Below are positions 54,802 through 63,818 of a stretch of 64,000 nt of DNA, one piece after another. The stretch is from Klebsiella michiganensis. Lineage in GTDB: Bacteria > Pseudomonadota > Gammaproteobacteria > Enterobacterales > Enterobacteriaceae. Position 1 is the stretch's first letter. Each line of letters opens with the position of its first letter. The notes beneath the pieces were generated by a model. The model did no database searches, was not told the DNA's origin, and saw nothing but the letters and a program-made list of their open reading frames with translations. The position numbers were made by a program, and so were the translations under genes. The stretch is from assembly GCF_002925905.1 (NCBI RefSeq), contig NZ_PRDB01000008.1, forward strand, positions 186,001 to 250,000, read 5' to 3'.

Positions 54802-57525
54802 CTACGCGGCTTTGCGGAAACGACGGGTCAGGCGCTTCTCAACTTCCACCACCAGGAACATCGCGATACCGATGACCAGCGTGATGAACCAGTAGCGCAG
54901 CGGCAGCCCTTCGGTGCCAAACATCGTCTGCATCACCGGTACGTAGATGATGACCAGCTGCATCAGCAGCAGCACGCCGCTCACCAGCCAGATGCCTTTG
55001 TTGCGCAGCAGTCCCATGCTCAGCGAGAAGCTGTCGCTGCTGCGGCAGTTAATCATATAGACCCACTGCGCGGTGACCAGCATCTGCAGCAGGACGGTGC
55101 GGATAAACTCCGGACTGTGGCCGCGCGGCGCCAGCCAGGCTTCAAGCATAAAGGCGGCGACGGCGATCATGGTGCCGACGAAGGCGACGCGCCAGACGGC
55201 GAAGGCGTCCATGACATGCTGGCCGGTTTTACGCGGCGGACGGTTCATGGCGTTGCGCTCGGCGGCTTCAAACGCGAGGCCGAAGGAGAGCGTCGCGGAG
55301 GTGGCCATGTTCATCCACAGAATCAGCACCGGCGTCAGCGGAATGATGTTCCCCGCCAGCAGGGCGATGATAATCAGCAGCCCCTGCGCCAGGTTGGTCG
55401 GCATGATGAACAGAATGGTCTTCTTCAGGTTGTCGTAGACCCGACGCCCCTCTTTGACCGAACTGGCGATGGTGGCAAAGTTGTCGTCGGTCAGGACCAT
55501 GTCGGCGGCCTCTTTGGTCACCTCGGTGCCTTTAATCCCCATGGCGATCCCGACGTCGGCCTGGCGCAGCGCCGGGGCGTCGTTGACGCCGTCGCCGGTC
55601 ATGCCAACCACTTCACCGTTATCCTGCAGCGCTTTTACCAGGCGCAGCTTGTGCTCCGGGCTGGTACGGGCAAAGATATCGTACTCAACGGCGGCTTTCG
55701 CCAGCTCGGCGTCGTCCATGTGCTCCAGCTGATAGCCGATCATCGCCTGGCTGCTGTTGGTGATCCCCAGCATCTGGCCAATGCTCATCGCCGTCTGCGG
55801 GTGGTCGCCGGTAATCATCTTCACGCGGATCCCCGCGTTCTGGCAGGCGTGGATAGCGTCAATCGCTTCCGGACGCGGCGGGTCCATCATTCCGGCAATG
55901 CCGAGGAAGACCAGTCCTTCGCGCAGATCGTCGTGGGTCAGCGTGGTGCTGCCGACGTTCGCCGGTTTGTAGGCGGCGGCGACCATACGCAGGCCCTGGC
56001 GGGCAAAGCGCGCCATCTCCTCTTCCCAGTACTGCGGCTCGAACGGCACCGCCCCCTGCTTGCTCAACTGATGGCGGCACAGGGCAAAAATCACGTCCGG
56101 CGCGCCGGTAATCAGCACCTGCTCGACGTCGCCCATTTTCTGGTGGGTCGCCATGTACTTGTACTGCGAGTCGAACGGGATTTTCGCGACCAGGCGGGCA
56201 TCGACGGGCGCAAGCTGCGCTTTCGCCGCCAGTACCTTCAGCGCCCCTTCGGTCGGCCCGCCGGTAATGCCCCACAGGCCGCGCTCGTCCTGAATCATCT
56301 GGCTGTCGTTACACAGGTCGATGGTGCGCAGATAGGTTTCCAGCACGCTGCCCGGTTTAATCTGCACCGGCTCGTTGCTGCCTTCCAGGCAGATGTTACC
56401 CTGAGGCTCGTAGCTGTCGCCTTCGACGCGGTAGCAGCAGTCGGCGGTGATGATCGCTTTGACGGTCATCTCGTTCATCGTCAGGGTACCGGTTTTATCC
56501 GAGCACACCACGGTCATGGCGCCCAGGGTTTCCACCGTCGGCAGCTTGCGGATAATCGCCCGCTGACGCGCCATCGCCTGTACGCCCAGAGAGAGAATAA
56601 TCGAGATAATCGCCGGTAAGCCTTCCGGCACGGCGGCCACCGCCAGGCTAATCAGGGAGAGCAGCAGCTCGCCGAGAGGAATGTCGCGCAGCGCGAGGCT
56701 GAAGACGAACAGCGCGGCCATCATCGCCAGGATGATAACGAAAATCGCTTTACCGAGCTTATCCATCTGCACCAGCAGCGGCGTGCGGTGCTTCTCAATG
56801 CCCGCCATCATCTGGTTGATATGGCCGAGCTCGGTCTCCTGACCGGTTGCGGTCACCACGCCAACGCCGCCGCCGGCGCTGATGGTGGTGCCGGAGAAGA
56901 GCATATTGGTACGGTCGCCCAGCGGCAGTTCGCCTTCCAGCGCGTCGGTGGTTTTATCCACCACCGTCGACTCGCCGGTGAGAATCGCCTCTTCGACCCG
57001 CAGATTATGGCTCTCAATCAGGCGCATATCGGCAGGCACGCGGTCACCCGCGCGCAGAATCACGATATCGCCCGGCACCAGGTCGCGGGTCGGGATGGTT
57101 TCATGCTTGCCGCTGCGCTGCACGCGCGCGTCGCTGGAGAGCATATTGCGGATGCCCTGCAGCGATTTTTCGGCGTTGCTCTCCTGGATATGGCCGATCA
57201 GGGCGTTGATCACCGTGACGCCCAGGATGACGAGCGTATCGACCCAGTGGCCCATGACCGCGGTGAGCGCGGCGGCGGCCAGCAGGACAAAAATCAGGAC
57301 GTCGTTAAAGTGGGCAAGGAAGCGCAGCCAGGCCGGCTTGCCTTTTTTCTCCGGCAAGGCGTTGGGGCCGAAGGTCTTCAAACGCTCGGCGGCCTCGGCG
57401 GCGCTTAGGCCGTTGGCATGGCTTTTATTCTGCGCCAGCACCGCATCAACCGTCTGCTGATATGCGCGGCGTGGCGCGACATCCCCTGAGGGGGTGGTAT
57501 TATTAGTTTTGATCGTTTTGGTCAA
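54802..57525 (-). CDS. P-type cation-transporting ATPase (type II), TTG start
   Basis: A 907-residue P2-type ATPase of the inner membrane. Features: actuator TGES in ILTGESTVVDK, PEGL in helix 4 (VPEGLPAIISI), phosphorylation site CSDKTGTLTMNE, nucleotide-binding KMITGDHP, hinge TGDGVNDAPALRQADVGIAMG, and a C-terminal six-helix bundle. This is the layout of Ca2+/Mn2+- or Na+-type pumps rather than heavy-metal P1B pumps; the ion is uncertain. The start is TTG at 57525 with a good AAGGGAGA site upstream; no ATG fits. It is divergent from a 36-residue membrane peptide gene. Confidence 0.9.
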   Translation of the reverse strand: MTKTIKTNNTTPSGDVAPRRAYQQTVDAVLAQNKSHANGLSAAEAAERLKTFGPNALPEKKGKPAWLRFLAHFNDVLIFVLLAAAALTAVMGHWVDTLVILGVTVINALIGHIQESNAEKSLQGIRNMLSSDARVQRSGKHETIPTRDLVPGDIVILRAGDRVPADMRLIESHNLRVEEAILTGESTVVDKTTDALEGELPLGDRTNMLFSGTTISAGGGVGVVTATGQETELGHINQMMAGIEKHRTPLLVQMDKLGKAIFVIILAMMAALFVFSLALRDIPLGELLLSLISLAVAAVPEGLPAIISIILSLGVQAMARQRAIIRKLPTVETLGAMTVVCSDKTGTLTMNEMTVKAIITADCCYRVEGDSYEPQGNICLEGSNEPVQIKPGSVLETYLRTIDLCNDSQMIQDERGLWGITGGPTEGALKVLAAKAQLAPVDARLVAKIPFDSQYKYMATHQKMGDVEQVLITGAPDVIFALCRHQLSKQGAVPFEPQYWEEEMARFARQGLRMVAAAYKPANVGSTTLTHDDLREGLVFLGIAGMMDPPRPEAIDAIHACQNAGIRVKMITGDHPQTAMSIGQMLGITNSSQAMIGYQLEHMDDAELAKAAVEYDIFARTSPEHKLRLVKALQDNGEVVGMTGDGVNDAPALRQADVGIAMGIKGTEVTKEAADMVLTDDNFATIASSVKEGRRVYDNLKKTILFIMPTNLAQGLLIIIALLAGNIIPLTPVLILWMNMATSATLSFGLAFEAAERNAMNRPPRKTGQHVMDAFAVWRVAFVGTMIAVAAFMLEAWLAPRGHSPEFIRTVLLQMLVTAQWVYMINCRSSDSFSLSMGLLRNKGIWLVSGVLLLMQLVIIYVPVMQTMFGTEGLPLRYWFITLVIGIAMFLVVEVEKRLTRRFRKAA

Positions 57526-57722
57526 AATATATCTCCCTTAAAATTCCGTGAGGCGGAAAGCCTGGAATCATTCCGGGCCAATGAGAAAAATTTCAAACAG
57601 GCGGGAGATAATTTGAGCTTGCGCAATATTTACTCTCTCGCCAATACAAAATTTATGGTAAGTTAATTCTATAAAACAACTATTGCAGAATATTAATAAA
57701 CCAAAACTAAACGAGGTCTACT

Positions 57723-57833
57723 ATGTTTGGAATCTATCGCGGACGCCGTCTGGTGCTGTACATCCTGCTGGCCATTATTATCGCTACACTGGTGGGATAT
57801 AGCACCTATACTTTTGTAAAAGCGCTGGCTTAA
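57723..57833 (+). CDS. Unrecognised 36-residue single-helix membrane peptide
   Basis: A short ORF with ATG at 57723, an AGG-containing ribosome site (ACGAGGTCTACT) and a TAA at 57831. The product begins MFGIYRGRRLVLYILL and ends TFVKALA: a basic N-terminus, one hydrophobic helix of about 20 residues, and a short tail, the usual form of small inner-membrane regulatory peptides. It lies 197 bases upstream of, and divergent from, a P-type ATPase. MgtS and KdpF are known small partners of P-type ATPases, so a regulatory role is a reasonable guess. I do not recognise a family. Confidence 0.6.
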   Translation: MFGIYRGRRLVLYILLAIIIATLVGYSTYTFVKALA

Positions 57834-58019
57834 TAATGACGTTAATTTACATTGTAATGTAATTAACTTAATCACAAAGATTACCAAAATAATTAACATG
57901 GGAATAAGCGAGGGCGTTTAAATATAATATCTGATGCGTATTATAATTACGTACGAAACGATATTGCATTGATTCTCTTTTTACCGGACAATATGTTTTT
58001 AACTGATGATTAACAAATA

Positions 58020-58268
58020 ATGAAACATCCGCTAGAAACGCTCCTCAGCGCCGCCGGCATTCTGCTGCTGGCTTTGCTCTCCTGCCTGCTGCTGCCGGCG
58101 CCCTCGCTGGGCCTGACGCTGGCGCAGAAGCTGGTTGCGACATTCCATCTGATGGATCTCAACCAGCTTTATACCCTGATCTTTTGCCTGTGGTTTTTAG
58201 CGCTGGGCGCGGTTGAATATCTGCTGCTGCGCTGGGTCTGGCGTCGCTGGTTTTCCCTTGAGCGCTAA
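58020..58268 (+). CDS. ybdJ: YbdJ, DUF1158 small membrane protein
   Basis: An 82-residue protein with two or three hydrophobic segments. It starts MKHPLETLLSAAGILLLALLS and ends in basic and aromatic residues WVWRRWFSLER. Length and sequence match what I recall of E. coli YbdJ (DUF1158, unknown function), which is encoded beside ybdK. Here the two are 9 kb apart. Its 3' end overlaps the convergent esterase gene by 72 bases, an unusually long tail-to-tail overlap. The 186-base gap before it is AT-rich and otherwise empty. Confidence 0.8.
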   Translation: MKHPLETLLSAAGILLLALLSCLLLPAPSLGLTLAQKLVATFHLMDLNQLYTLIFCLWFLALGAVEYLLLRWVWRRWFSLER

Positions 58269-59819
58269 GCCGGTCAGGTCGCGCATGCCGTTGACCAGCG
58301 CTTCGCACCAGGCGGCGTAGTCGTGGCCGCTGGAGGAGGGATGGAAGCTCACCGTATAACCCTTCTCTTTTAGCACCCGCTCAAATTCAAGCGTATTGGC
58401 ATAAATGCCGCCGTCCGGCCCGCTGGTTTCGAATTTCCCCGCCTGCAGCCAGAAGCGCACCGGATAGCGCGGCGACTGCTGGTACTGGCGGGTCAGCCAG
58501 CCGGCCTCCTCCCCTTGCGGCGCCCACCAGTATGACCCGGACAGGCTCAATACGTTGCCAAACAGCCGGGGGTAGCGCAGCGCTACCCAGGACGCGGCCA
58601 GCCCGCCGTAGCTGGAGCCGGCGACCACGGTTTTTTGCCGGCTCAGGCTGAGTCCCTGGCGGTTTAGCCAGGGCAGCAACTCATGGGCCATAAAATCGGC
58701 AAAATGCGGATTTGGCGGCAGCTCCTTCGCCCGTCGCGAATGATCGAGACTATCGATAAACACCACGTTAATCGGCGGCAGCCGGTGGCTGGCGATCAGG
58801 GCGTTCAGCACGTTGGCGAGGCGGTACTCGTGCTGGTAAGTTTTACCGTCAAAGAGCAGCAGGGTCCAGCGCGCGGGCTGCGGCAACCGCGGGCGATAAA
58901 TCAGCACTTCCCGCGTATTTTGCAGAAAGTCGCTGCGCAGCTGATGGCGGGTTAAGGTTCCGTAGCGTAGCGGCTGCGCCATACGCTGGGCGGTGCAAAA
59001 ACGCGCGGCGTTGAGGGCCAGCAGAGAGTGGCGATTCCAGCGGTCGTGGGCGGCATTGATGCTGTTCGGGTTTAGCGGGTCAGCCTGGGCGCTGACCAGA
59101 ATCGCCCGCCGCTGCTCCCGTGCGCTGCCGGTTATCTGCGGCACGTCCGGGGCCAGCTTATACTGCATGAGGGTATCGGCGGGCACCACGTAGCTGCGAA
59201 ACCAGACGTCAGAATCCCCGAGGCGAAACAGCGGATCGTGATCCCCCGCCGGCGAACCCAGAATAAACACGTTGCGGCTCGCCCCGCGCCACAGGAAAGT
59301 TACCCGCTTATGGCCGGCGTCCACCGGTTCCACCATTGGCGTCCCTTCCCGCTCGCGCTCCTGCCAGAAATGCGCCGTTGAACCTCCCGCCGCCAGTTCA
59401 CGCTTCAGCCGCAGCAGGCGCGGGCTGACCGGATCCAGCGGCTGAACTTTGGCCAGAGCGGTGGTTTCCCGCATCTGCCACTGAAAGCGCCAGCGCGCCC
59501 CCTCTTCGCCGTGCAGCACCAGCGAGGAGGCGCGATTTACCGGCAGAGAAAACAGCAGGGTTTGCTCGCCGTCCGCCGGACCGCCCGTCAGCAGCGTGCG
59601 CAGACGGCGGTTATTGTCATCCAGCAGTCGGGCATCGGTGACGCCGGAGAGGGTCGCCGCGACGTAGTTCTCGCCCAATGTCGGCAGGTCAAAACAGACC
59701 TCGCCGCTGGCGTCGAACTTCCCCTCCAGTTCCCCCTGTAACGAAGGAGATTCGCAGTTCATCGCCGCCGCCGGTAGGGTACTCATGCCAATCAGCAGGC
59801 CGCTCCACGCCGTCTTCAT
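58197..59819 (-). CDS. Exported Fes-like siderophore esterase
   Basis: A 540-residue protein with signal peptide MKTAWSGLLIGMSTLPAAA, an N-terminal enterochelin-esterase-type domain (about 150-260) and an alpha/beta hydrolase domain of the Fes/IroD type. The nucleophile elbow is VVAGSSYGGLAASW, followed by GNVLSLSGSYWWAPQG, closely parallel to Fes at 750-1949, and the catalytic His region is SSSGHDYAAWCEAL. Unlike Fes it is exported, so it should act in the periplasm, as IroE or PfeE do. Divergent from a TonB-dependent receptor with a Fur-like site between them. The substrate siderophore is unknown. Confidence 0.85.
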   Translation of the reverse strand: MKTAWSGLLIGMSTLPAAAMNCESPSLQGELEGKFDASGEVCFDLPTLGENYVAATLSGVTDARLLDDNNRRLRTLLTGGPADGEQTLLFSLPVNRASSLVLHGEEGARWRFQWQMRETTALAKVQPLDPVSPRLLRLKRELAAGGSTAHFWQEREREGTPMVEPVDAGHKRVTFLWRGASRNVFILGSPAGDHDPLFRLGDSDVWFRSYVVPADTLMQYKLAPDVPQITGSAREQRRAILVSAQADPLNPNSINAAHDRWNRHSLLALNAARFCTAQRMAQPLRYGTLTRHQLRSDFLQNTREVLIYRPRLPQPARWTLLLFDGKTYQHEYRLANVLNALIASHRLPPINVVFIDSLDHSRRAKELPPNPHFADFMAHELLPWLNRQGLSLSRQKTVVAGSSYGGLAASWVALRYPRLFGNVLSLSGSYWWAPQGEEAGWLTRQYQQSPRYPVRFWLQAGKFETSGPDGGIYANTLEFERVLKEKGYTVSFHPSSSGHDYAAWCEALVNGMRDLTGLALKGKPATPDPAQQQIFNRAQR

Positions 59820-59859
59820 TAGCCAATAGTTCCTTGTAAGAATTTGTTAATAACGCTAA

Positions 59860-59880
59860 TGCAAATAATAACTATTTGCA
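59860..59880. promoter_or_regulatory. Palindromic Fur-like site between esterase and TonB receptor
   Basis: TGCAAATA and TATTTGCA flank ATAAC, giving a near-perfect 21-base palindrome in the 153-base divergent promoter, with further GATAA/TAATGATAA units to about 59903. The segment ACTATTTGCAATA closely echoes the fes/fepA Fur region. Iron repression of both genes is expected. Confidence 0.6.
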
Positions 59881-59972
59881 ATAACATTAACACCGTTAAT
59901 GATAACCGCCGGTCGATTCCCCTCGACGCGGGCGTTTTTTGATGGCGATTCAACCAAGGATAAAAAATAAAC

Positions 59973-62117
59973 ATGTTTAAATATAATAAGATAACAGCTT
60001 TCTGGGCCGCGGGCGTGGCGGCATCTCTGTTTGGCGGGCCGGCGCTGGCAGCGGATGAAACGATCGTCGTCACCGCCGGCAGCGGCGAGGATCCTACAGC
60101 GCCGCTGAAGGGAATAGTGGCGACAAAAACCCTGTCGGCAACAAAGACCGCTGCGGAGATCGTCAAAACGCCGCAGTCGGTATCGGTGGTCACCCGCGAT
60201 CAAATGCGGGCGCTGGACGTCACCTCGGTTTCCCAGGCGCTGCGCTATAGCGCGGGCGTTTTTACCGAATACCGAGGTTCATCTAACCGCAACGACGAAG
60301 TATTCGTGCGCGGCTTCAGCTACGTGCCCAAATTCCTCGATGGCCTGAGCTACGGTGCTACCGCCTCGTCACAAACCGGCACTTTCGACCCGTGGCTGCT
60401 GGAACGCGTCGAGCTGGTGCGCGGCCCGGCCTCGGTGCTGTTTGGTCAGGTCAACCCCGGCGGGCTGATTAGCATGACCAGCAAACGCCCGACCAGCCAG
60501 CCAATTCATGAGGTACAGTTCCGTACCGGCAATAACCAGCTCGCCGAAGGGGCTTTCGACGTTGGCGGCCCGCTGAGCGATGACGGCCACCTGCTCTATC
60601 GCCTGAACGGGATCGCCCGCACCCAGAATAACCAGATCGATGACTATAAAGAGACGCGGATGGCTATCGCCCCCGCCCTCACCTGGTATCCTGATGACGC
60701 CACGCGCTTTACCCTGTTAACCAGCTATCAGAAAGACCCGGACGCCGGCTATCGTAACTTCCTGCCGCGTTACGGTACCGTGGAAAGCGTCGACGGCAGC
60801 TATATTCCTCGCGATTTTAACGTCAGCGATCCCAGCTACAACCAGTCGTGGCGTGAACAAACGATGATTGGCTATGAATTTGAGCACCAGCTCAACGATA
60901 CCTTTACTCTGCGCCAGAACGCCCGCTACGCCACCATCAAACAGAAGTATCGCTACCTGGTTTATTCCACCAGCGCCGCCAACAGCTCGGTACTCTCCCG
61001 CCGCGCCCAGCATGAACAGCGTCAGACCGATGAGTTTGGCATCGATAACCAGCTTGAAGCGCAGTTCGCCAGCGGTCAGGTGGCGCATACGGTGATTGGC
61101 GGTGTGGATTACAAAACCAGTAAGGATAAGCAGTACCTTGGTCGGGCCGGCGGCTCGCAGTACGATATCGACTGGCGCAGCCCGACCTACGGGGTTAGCG
61201 TCGATGAAAGCGTCTTCAGTCCCGCCACTAATGAACAGCAAAATCTCGACCAGGTTGGGGTGTATATTCAGGATCAGCTGAGCTGGCGAAACTGGGAACT
61301 GTTAGTTTCCGGGCGCTACGACTGGGCGGAAGTACGCACCACCGATTTTACCGACGCCAGCAGCACCCAGCAGAATGATAATAAGCTCACCTGGCGCACC
61401 GGCCTGCTGTACGCCTTTGATTCCGGTCTTTCCCCCTATATCAGCTACAGCACCTCCTTCGAACCTAACCTACAGACCAACCGCGCGCCGGGCGTCGGAC
61501 CATTCGATCCCAGCGAAGGCAAACAGGTAGAGGTGGGTCTGAAATACCAGCCTGACCCAAACGCGTTAATGACCCTCGCGCTGTACGATCTGACGCAGAG
61601 CAACGTCGCGACCTACAACAGCGCGGCCGGGTGGTTTGAAAACAGCGGTAAAGTGCGCTCGAAAGGCGTTGAAGCCGAAGCGCACGCGACGGTCTTCGAT
61701 AACCTCAATCTGATCGCGTCTTACACCTATACCGACGCGGAAACCGTCAATACCACCGTCGTCGGTACCGAAGGGAAAACGCCGGCACGCATTCCGACCC
61801 ATATGGCTTCGGCGTTCACCAGCTATACCCTGCCGGACGGCGCGTTAAAAAGCCTGACCGCGGGCGTTGGCGTACGCTATATCGGCACCAGCTACGGCGA
61901 TGCGAAAAACACGTTTAAAGTACCGGCAGTGGATCTGTACGACGCTATGGTCAGCTATGAGTTAGGCGAGCTGAATTCGAGCCTGAAAGGGGCGAAAGTG
62001 CAGTTCAACGTCAACAACCTCGCCAATACCAAATACGTGGCCTCCTGCGCCAGCGATAGCGCCTGCTTCTACGGCATTGGTCGGACGGTGACGGCGACGG
62101 TCAACTACGCCTGGTAA
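59973..62117 (+). CDS. TonB-dependent siderophore receptor, FhuA/FoxA subfamily
   Basis: A 714-residue outer-membrane receptor with signal peptide ending GGPALA (about residue 27), TonB box ETIVVTA at about 30-36, plug domain (KTPQSVSVVTRDQM...VFVRGF) and a 22-strand barrel. The C-terminal segment YVASCASDSACFYGIGRTVTATVNYAW has the paired cysteines and final aromatic typical of ferrichrome and ferrioxamine receptors. It should import a ferric siderophore, probably a hydroxamate by subfamily. It is divergent from an exported Fes-like esterase, which suggests an ester-linked siderophore. Confidence 0.9.
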   Translation: MFKYNKITAFWAAGVAASLFGGPALAADETIVVTAGSGEDPTAPLKGIVATKTLSATKTAAEIVKTPQSVSVVTRDQMRALDVTSVSQALRYSAGVFTEYRGSSNRNDEVFVRGFSYVPKFLDGLSYGATASSQTGTFDPWLLERVELVRGPASVLFGQVNPGGLISMTSKRPTSQPIHEVQFRTGNNQLAEGAFDVGGPLSDDGHLLYRLNGIARTQNNQIDDYKETRMAIAPALTWYPDDATRFTLLTSYQKDPDAGYRNFLPRYGTVESVDGSYIPRDFNVSDPSYNQSWREQTMIGYEFEHQLNDTFTLRQNARYATIKQKYRYLVYSTSAANSSVLSRRAQHEQRQTDEFGIDNQLEAQFASGQVAHTVIGGVDYKTSKDKQYLGRAGGSQYDIDWRSPTYGVSVDESVFSPATNEQQNLDQVGVYIQDQLSWRNWELLVSGRYDWAEVRTTDFTDASSTQQNDNKLTWRTGLLYAFDSGLSPYISYSTSFEPNLQTNRAPGVGPFDPSEGKQVEVGLKYQPDPNALMTLALYDLTQSNVATYNSAAGWFENSGKVRSKGVEAEAHATVFDNLNLIASYTYTDAETVNTTVVGTEGKTPARIPTHMASAFTSYTLPDGALKSLTAGVGVRYIGTSYGDAKNTFKVPAVDLYDAMVSYELGELNSSLKGAKVQFNVNNLANTKYVASCASDSACFYGIGRTVTATVNYAW

Positions 62118-62154
62118 AAAAGCGTCCGCCGGTCTTCCCCCGGCGGGCGCTTTT
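62118..62154. terminator. Bidirectional terminator between TonB receptor and ramA
   Basis: A 15-bp stem AAAAGCGTCCGCCGG (62118-62132) and CCGGCGGGCGCTTTT (62140-62154) with one wobble pair and a 7-base loop. It has A and T tails on both sides, so it can stop transcripts from both convergent genes. It abuts the ramA stop. Confidence 0.85.
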
Positions 62155-62495
62155 CAGTGCGCGCGGCTGTGATTTTCTTTACGGTAGGCACCCGGCGGCT
62201 GATTAAACGTGCGGGTGAAGATGCGGGTAAAGGTTTGCTGCGAGTCAAAACCGTATTTCAGGCAAATATCGTAGACCCGCTGATCGGTATCGCGCAGATC
62301 GCGGGCCGCCAGCAGCAGCTTACGCTCGCGGATATAGCGCCCAAGACTCTCCCCTTTATACTGTAAAAACAGTCGTTGCAAATGCCACTTCGAATAACCG
62401 GCGTGGCGCGCAATATCGTCAATACGTAGCGGCTGATGCAAATTATCATCAATCCACTCGACGATAGTATCAATGACCTGAGCGGAAATAGTCAT
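62154..62495 (-). CDS. ramA: RamA, AraC/XylS-family multidrug resistance activator
   Basis: A 113-residue single-domain AraC-type activator with two helix-turn-helix motifs (IDDIARHAGYSKWHLQRLF and VYDICLKYGFDSQQTFTRIFTRTF). It starts MTISAQVIDTIVEWIDDNL, as Klebsiella RamA does. It activates acrAB-tolC and other marbox promoters and lowers porin levels. The ATG at 62495 follows GAGGAGAGAGGAC; a longer frame to 62537 overlaps the ribosome site. Downstream of romA by 32 bases; the RamR box lies upstream of romA. Confidence 0.94.
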   Translation of the reverse strand: MTISAQVIDTIVEWIDDNLHQPLRIDDIARHAGYSKWHLQRLFLQYKGESLGRYIRERKLLLAARDLRDTDQRVYDICLKYGFDSQQTFTRIFTRTFNQPPGAYRKENHSRAH

Positions 62496-62527
62496 ATGTC
62501 CTCTCTCCTCCTGAACCACTCTCATCG

Positions 62528-63628
62528 TTAGCGCCACCAGGCGTTAAATGATTGCGTTTTATCGGCGACCCAAACCGGCTCACCCAACATTGGCGTCAGC
62601 AGTCGCCACGGTCGCCCTGTGCTGGCCTCCGCCAGCCTTTTGTACGGATCGTCCCATGTGTGTTTTGCCAGCACGAAGCGCCCGGCGTGACCCGGCAGCA
62701 CCGCGCGTGCATGAACATCGTCAGCGGCTTGCGCCGTCTCTTCCGGCATCATGTGGATGTACTTCCAGTCCTGGTCATACTGACCGTTTTCCATGATCGC
62801 CAAATCCACTTCGCCAAACTGTTCGCCGATGGCTTTAAAGTGCGGGCCGTAGCCGCTGTCGCCGCTGTAGTAAATTTTCTGCTGCGGGGTAACGAACATA
62901 AAGCTGGCCCACAGGGTCTGGTTGCGCTTGAGGCCGCGGCCGGAAAAGTGGCGCGCGGGCAGGACGTGTACCGTTAGCTCATCGCTCACCTGCAGCGACT
63001 GATTCCAGTCCGCCTCGCTGATGATCGCGCTCTCCATTCCCCAGTAGCGCAGGTGCGACCCCACGCCCAGCGGCGTCACCACGCGCTTGACCTTCGGCAT
63101 CAGAGCTTTGATGGTGGCGTAATCGAGGTGGTCGTAATGATCGTGCGAGATAATCAGCAGGTCGATATCCGGCATGCCCTCAGCGTGCCACGGGTAATCC
63201 CCGGCAAAGGCCTTATTAATAAACGAAAACGGTGCGGCATAGTTGCTAAATACGGGATCGATCAGGATGCGTTTGCCCGCCAGCTGCAGATACCAGGAGG
63301 AGTGACCGAGCCAGACCATCACGTCCTGCCCTGACGGCAGGCTGGCCAGATCGGTGTTCACCAGCGGCAGCGGCTGGGCCGGTCTGGCATTTTCACGTTT
63401 GGCGACCAGAAACTCCCACCATGCGGCCAGCATATTTTTTTGCCCGGTAAAGCCAGGCGTCGGAAGCTGATTGTGAAACTGACCGTCATGATAGTGCGGC
63501 GACTGCTCCACCAGGCTGAGCTGCGCGCCCTGCGGCGCCTGACCAAATCCGGCATTTAACACAAACGGCAAAGTTGTTGCTGACGCTAATAACATGATGG
63601 CGACCACGCTGAAAGTGACACGGTTCAT
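62528..63628 (-). CDS. romA: RomA, metallo-beta-lactamase-fold protein
   Basis: A 366-residue MBL-fold hydrolase of the UlaG/NAPE-PLD-like type with the metal motif SHDHYDHLD and further ligands in YSGDSGYG and LPGHAGRF. The N-terminus MNRVTFSVVAIMLLASATTLPFVL is a signal peptide or membrane anchor. It is called RomA in Klebsiella and Enterobacter, where it is cotranscribed with ramA and was linked to outer-membrane protein reduction; its enzymatic role is unknown. Preceded by the RamR operator and divergent from ramR. Confidence 0.9.
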   Translation of the reverse strand: MNRVTFSVVAIMLLASATTLPFVLNAGFGQAPQGAQLSLVEQSPHYHDGQFHNQLPTPGFTGQKNMLAAWWEFLVAKRENARPAQPLPLVNTDLASLPSGQDVMVWLGHSSWYLQLAGKRILIDPVFSNYAAPFSFINKAFAGDYPWHAEGMPDIDLLIISHDHYDHLDYATIKALMPKVKRVVTPLGVGSHLRYWGMESAIISEADWNQSLQVSDELTVHVLPARHFSGRGLKRNQTLWASFMFVTPQQKIYYSGDSGYGPHFKAIGEQFGEVDLAIMENGQYDQDWKYIHMMPEETAQAADDVHARAVLPGHAGRFVLAKHTWDDPYKRLAEASTGRPWRLLTPMLGEPVWVADKTQSFNAWWR

Positions 63629-63682
63629 ATCCTGACCTGGCGAAATCCCCCTTCCTGGAGGTTTTTGTTATAAGGCTTGATT

Positions 63683-63702
63683 ATGAGTGAGTAAGCACTC
63701 AT
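63683..63702. promoter_or_regulatory. RamR operator (ATGAGTG-N6-CACTCAT)
   Basis: A perfect match to the known RamR-binding palindrome, ATGAGTG (63683-63689) and CACTCAT (63696-63702), in the romA-ramA promoter. A further half-site ATGAGTG is at 63800-63806, next to the ramR start. An intact operator suggests normal repression of ramA in this strain as far as the site itself is concerned. Confidence 0.88.
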
Positions 63703-63818
63703 TATTAGGAAGAAGCTGAAAGTCGTCAAGACGATTTTCAAATTTTGACAGACAGCGTTGCAGCGCCCATACCGGGCGTGCTTAGATCGTGGTTTTATTA
63801 TGAGTGAGGTAAAGTGTA

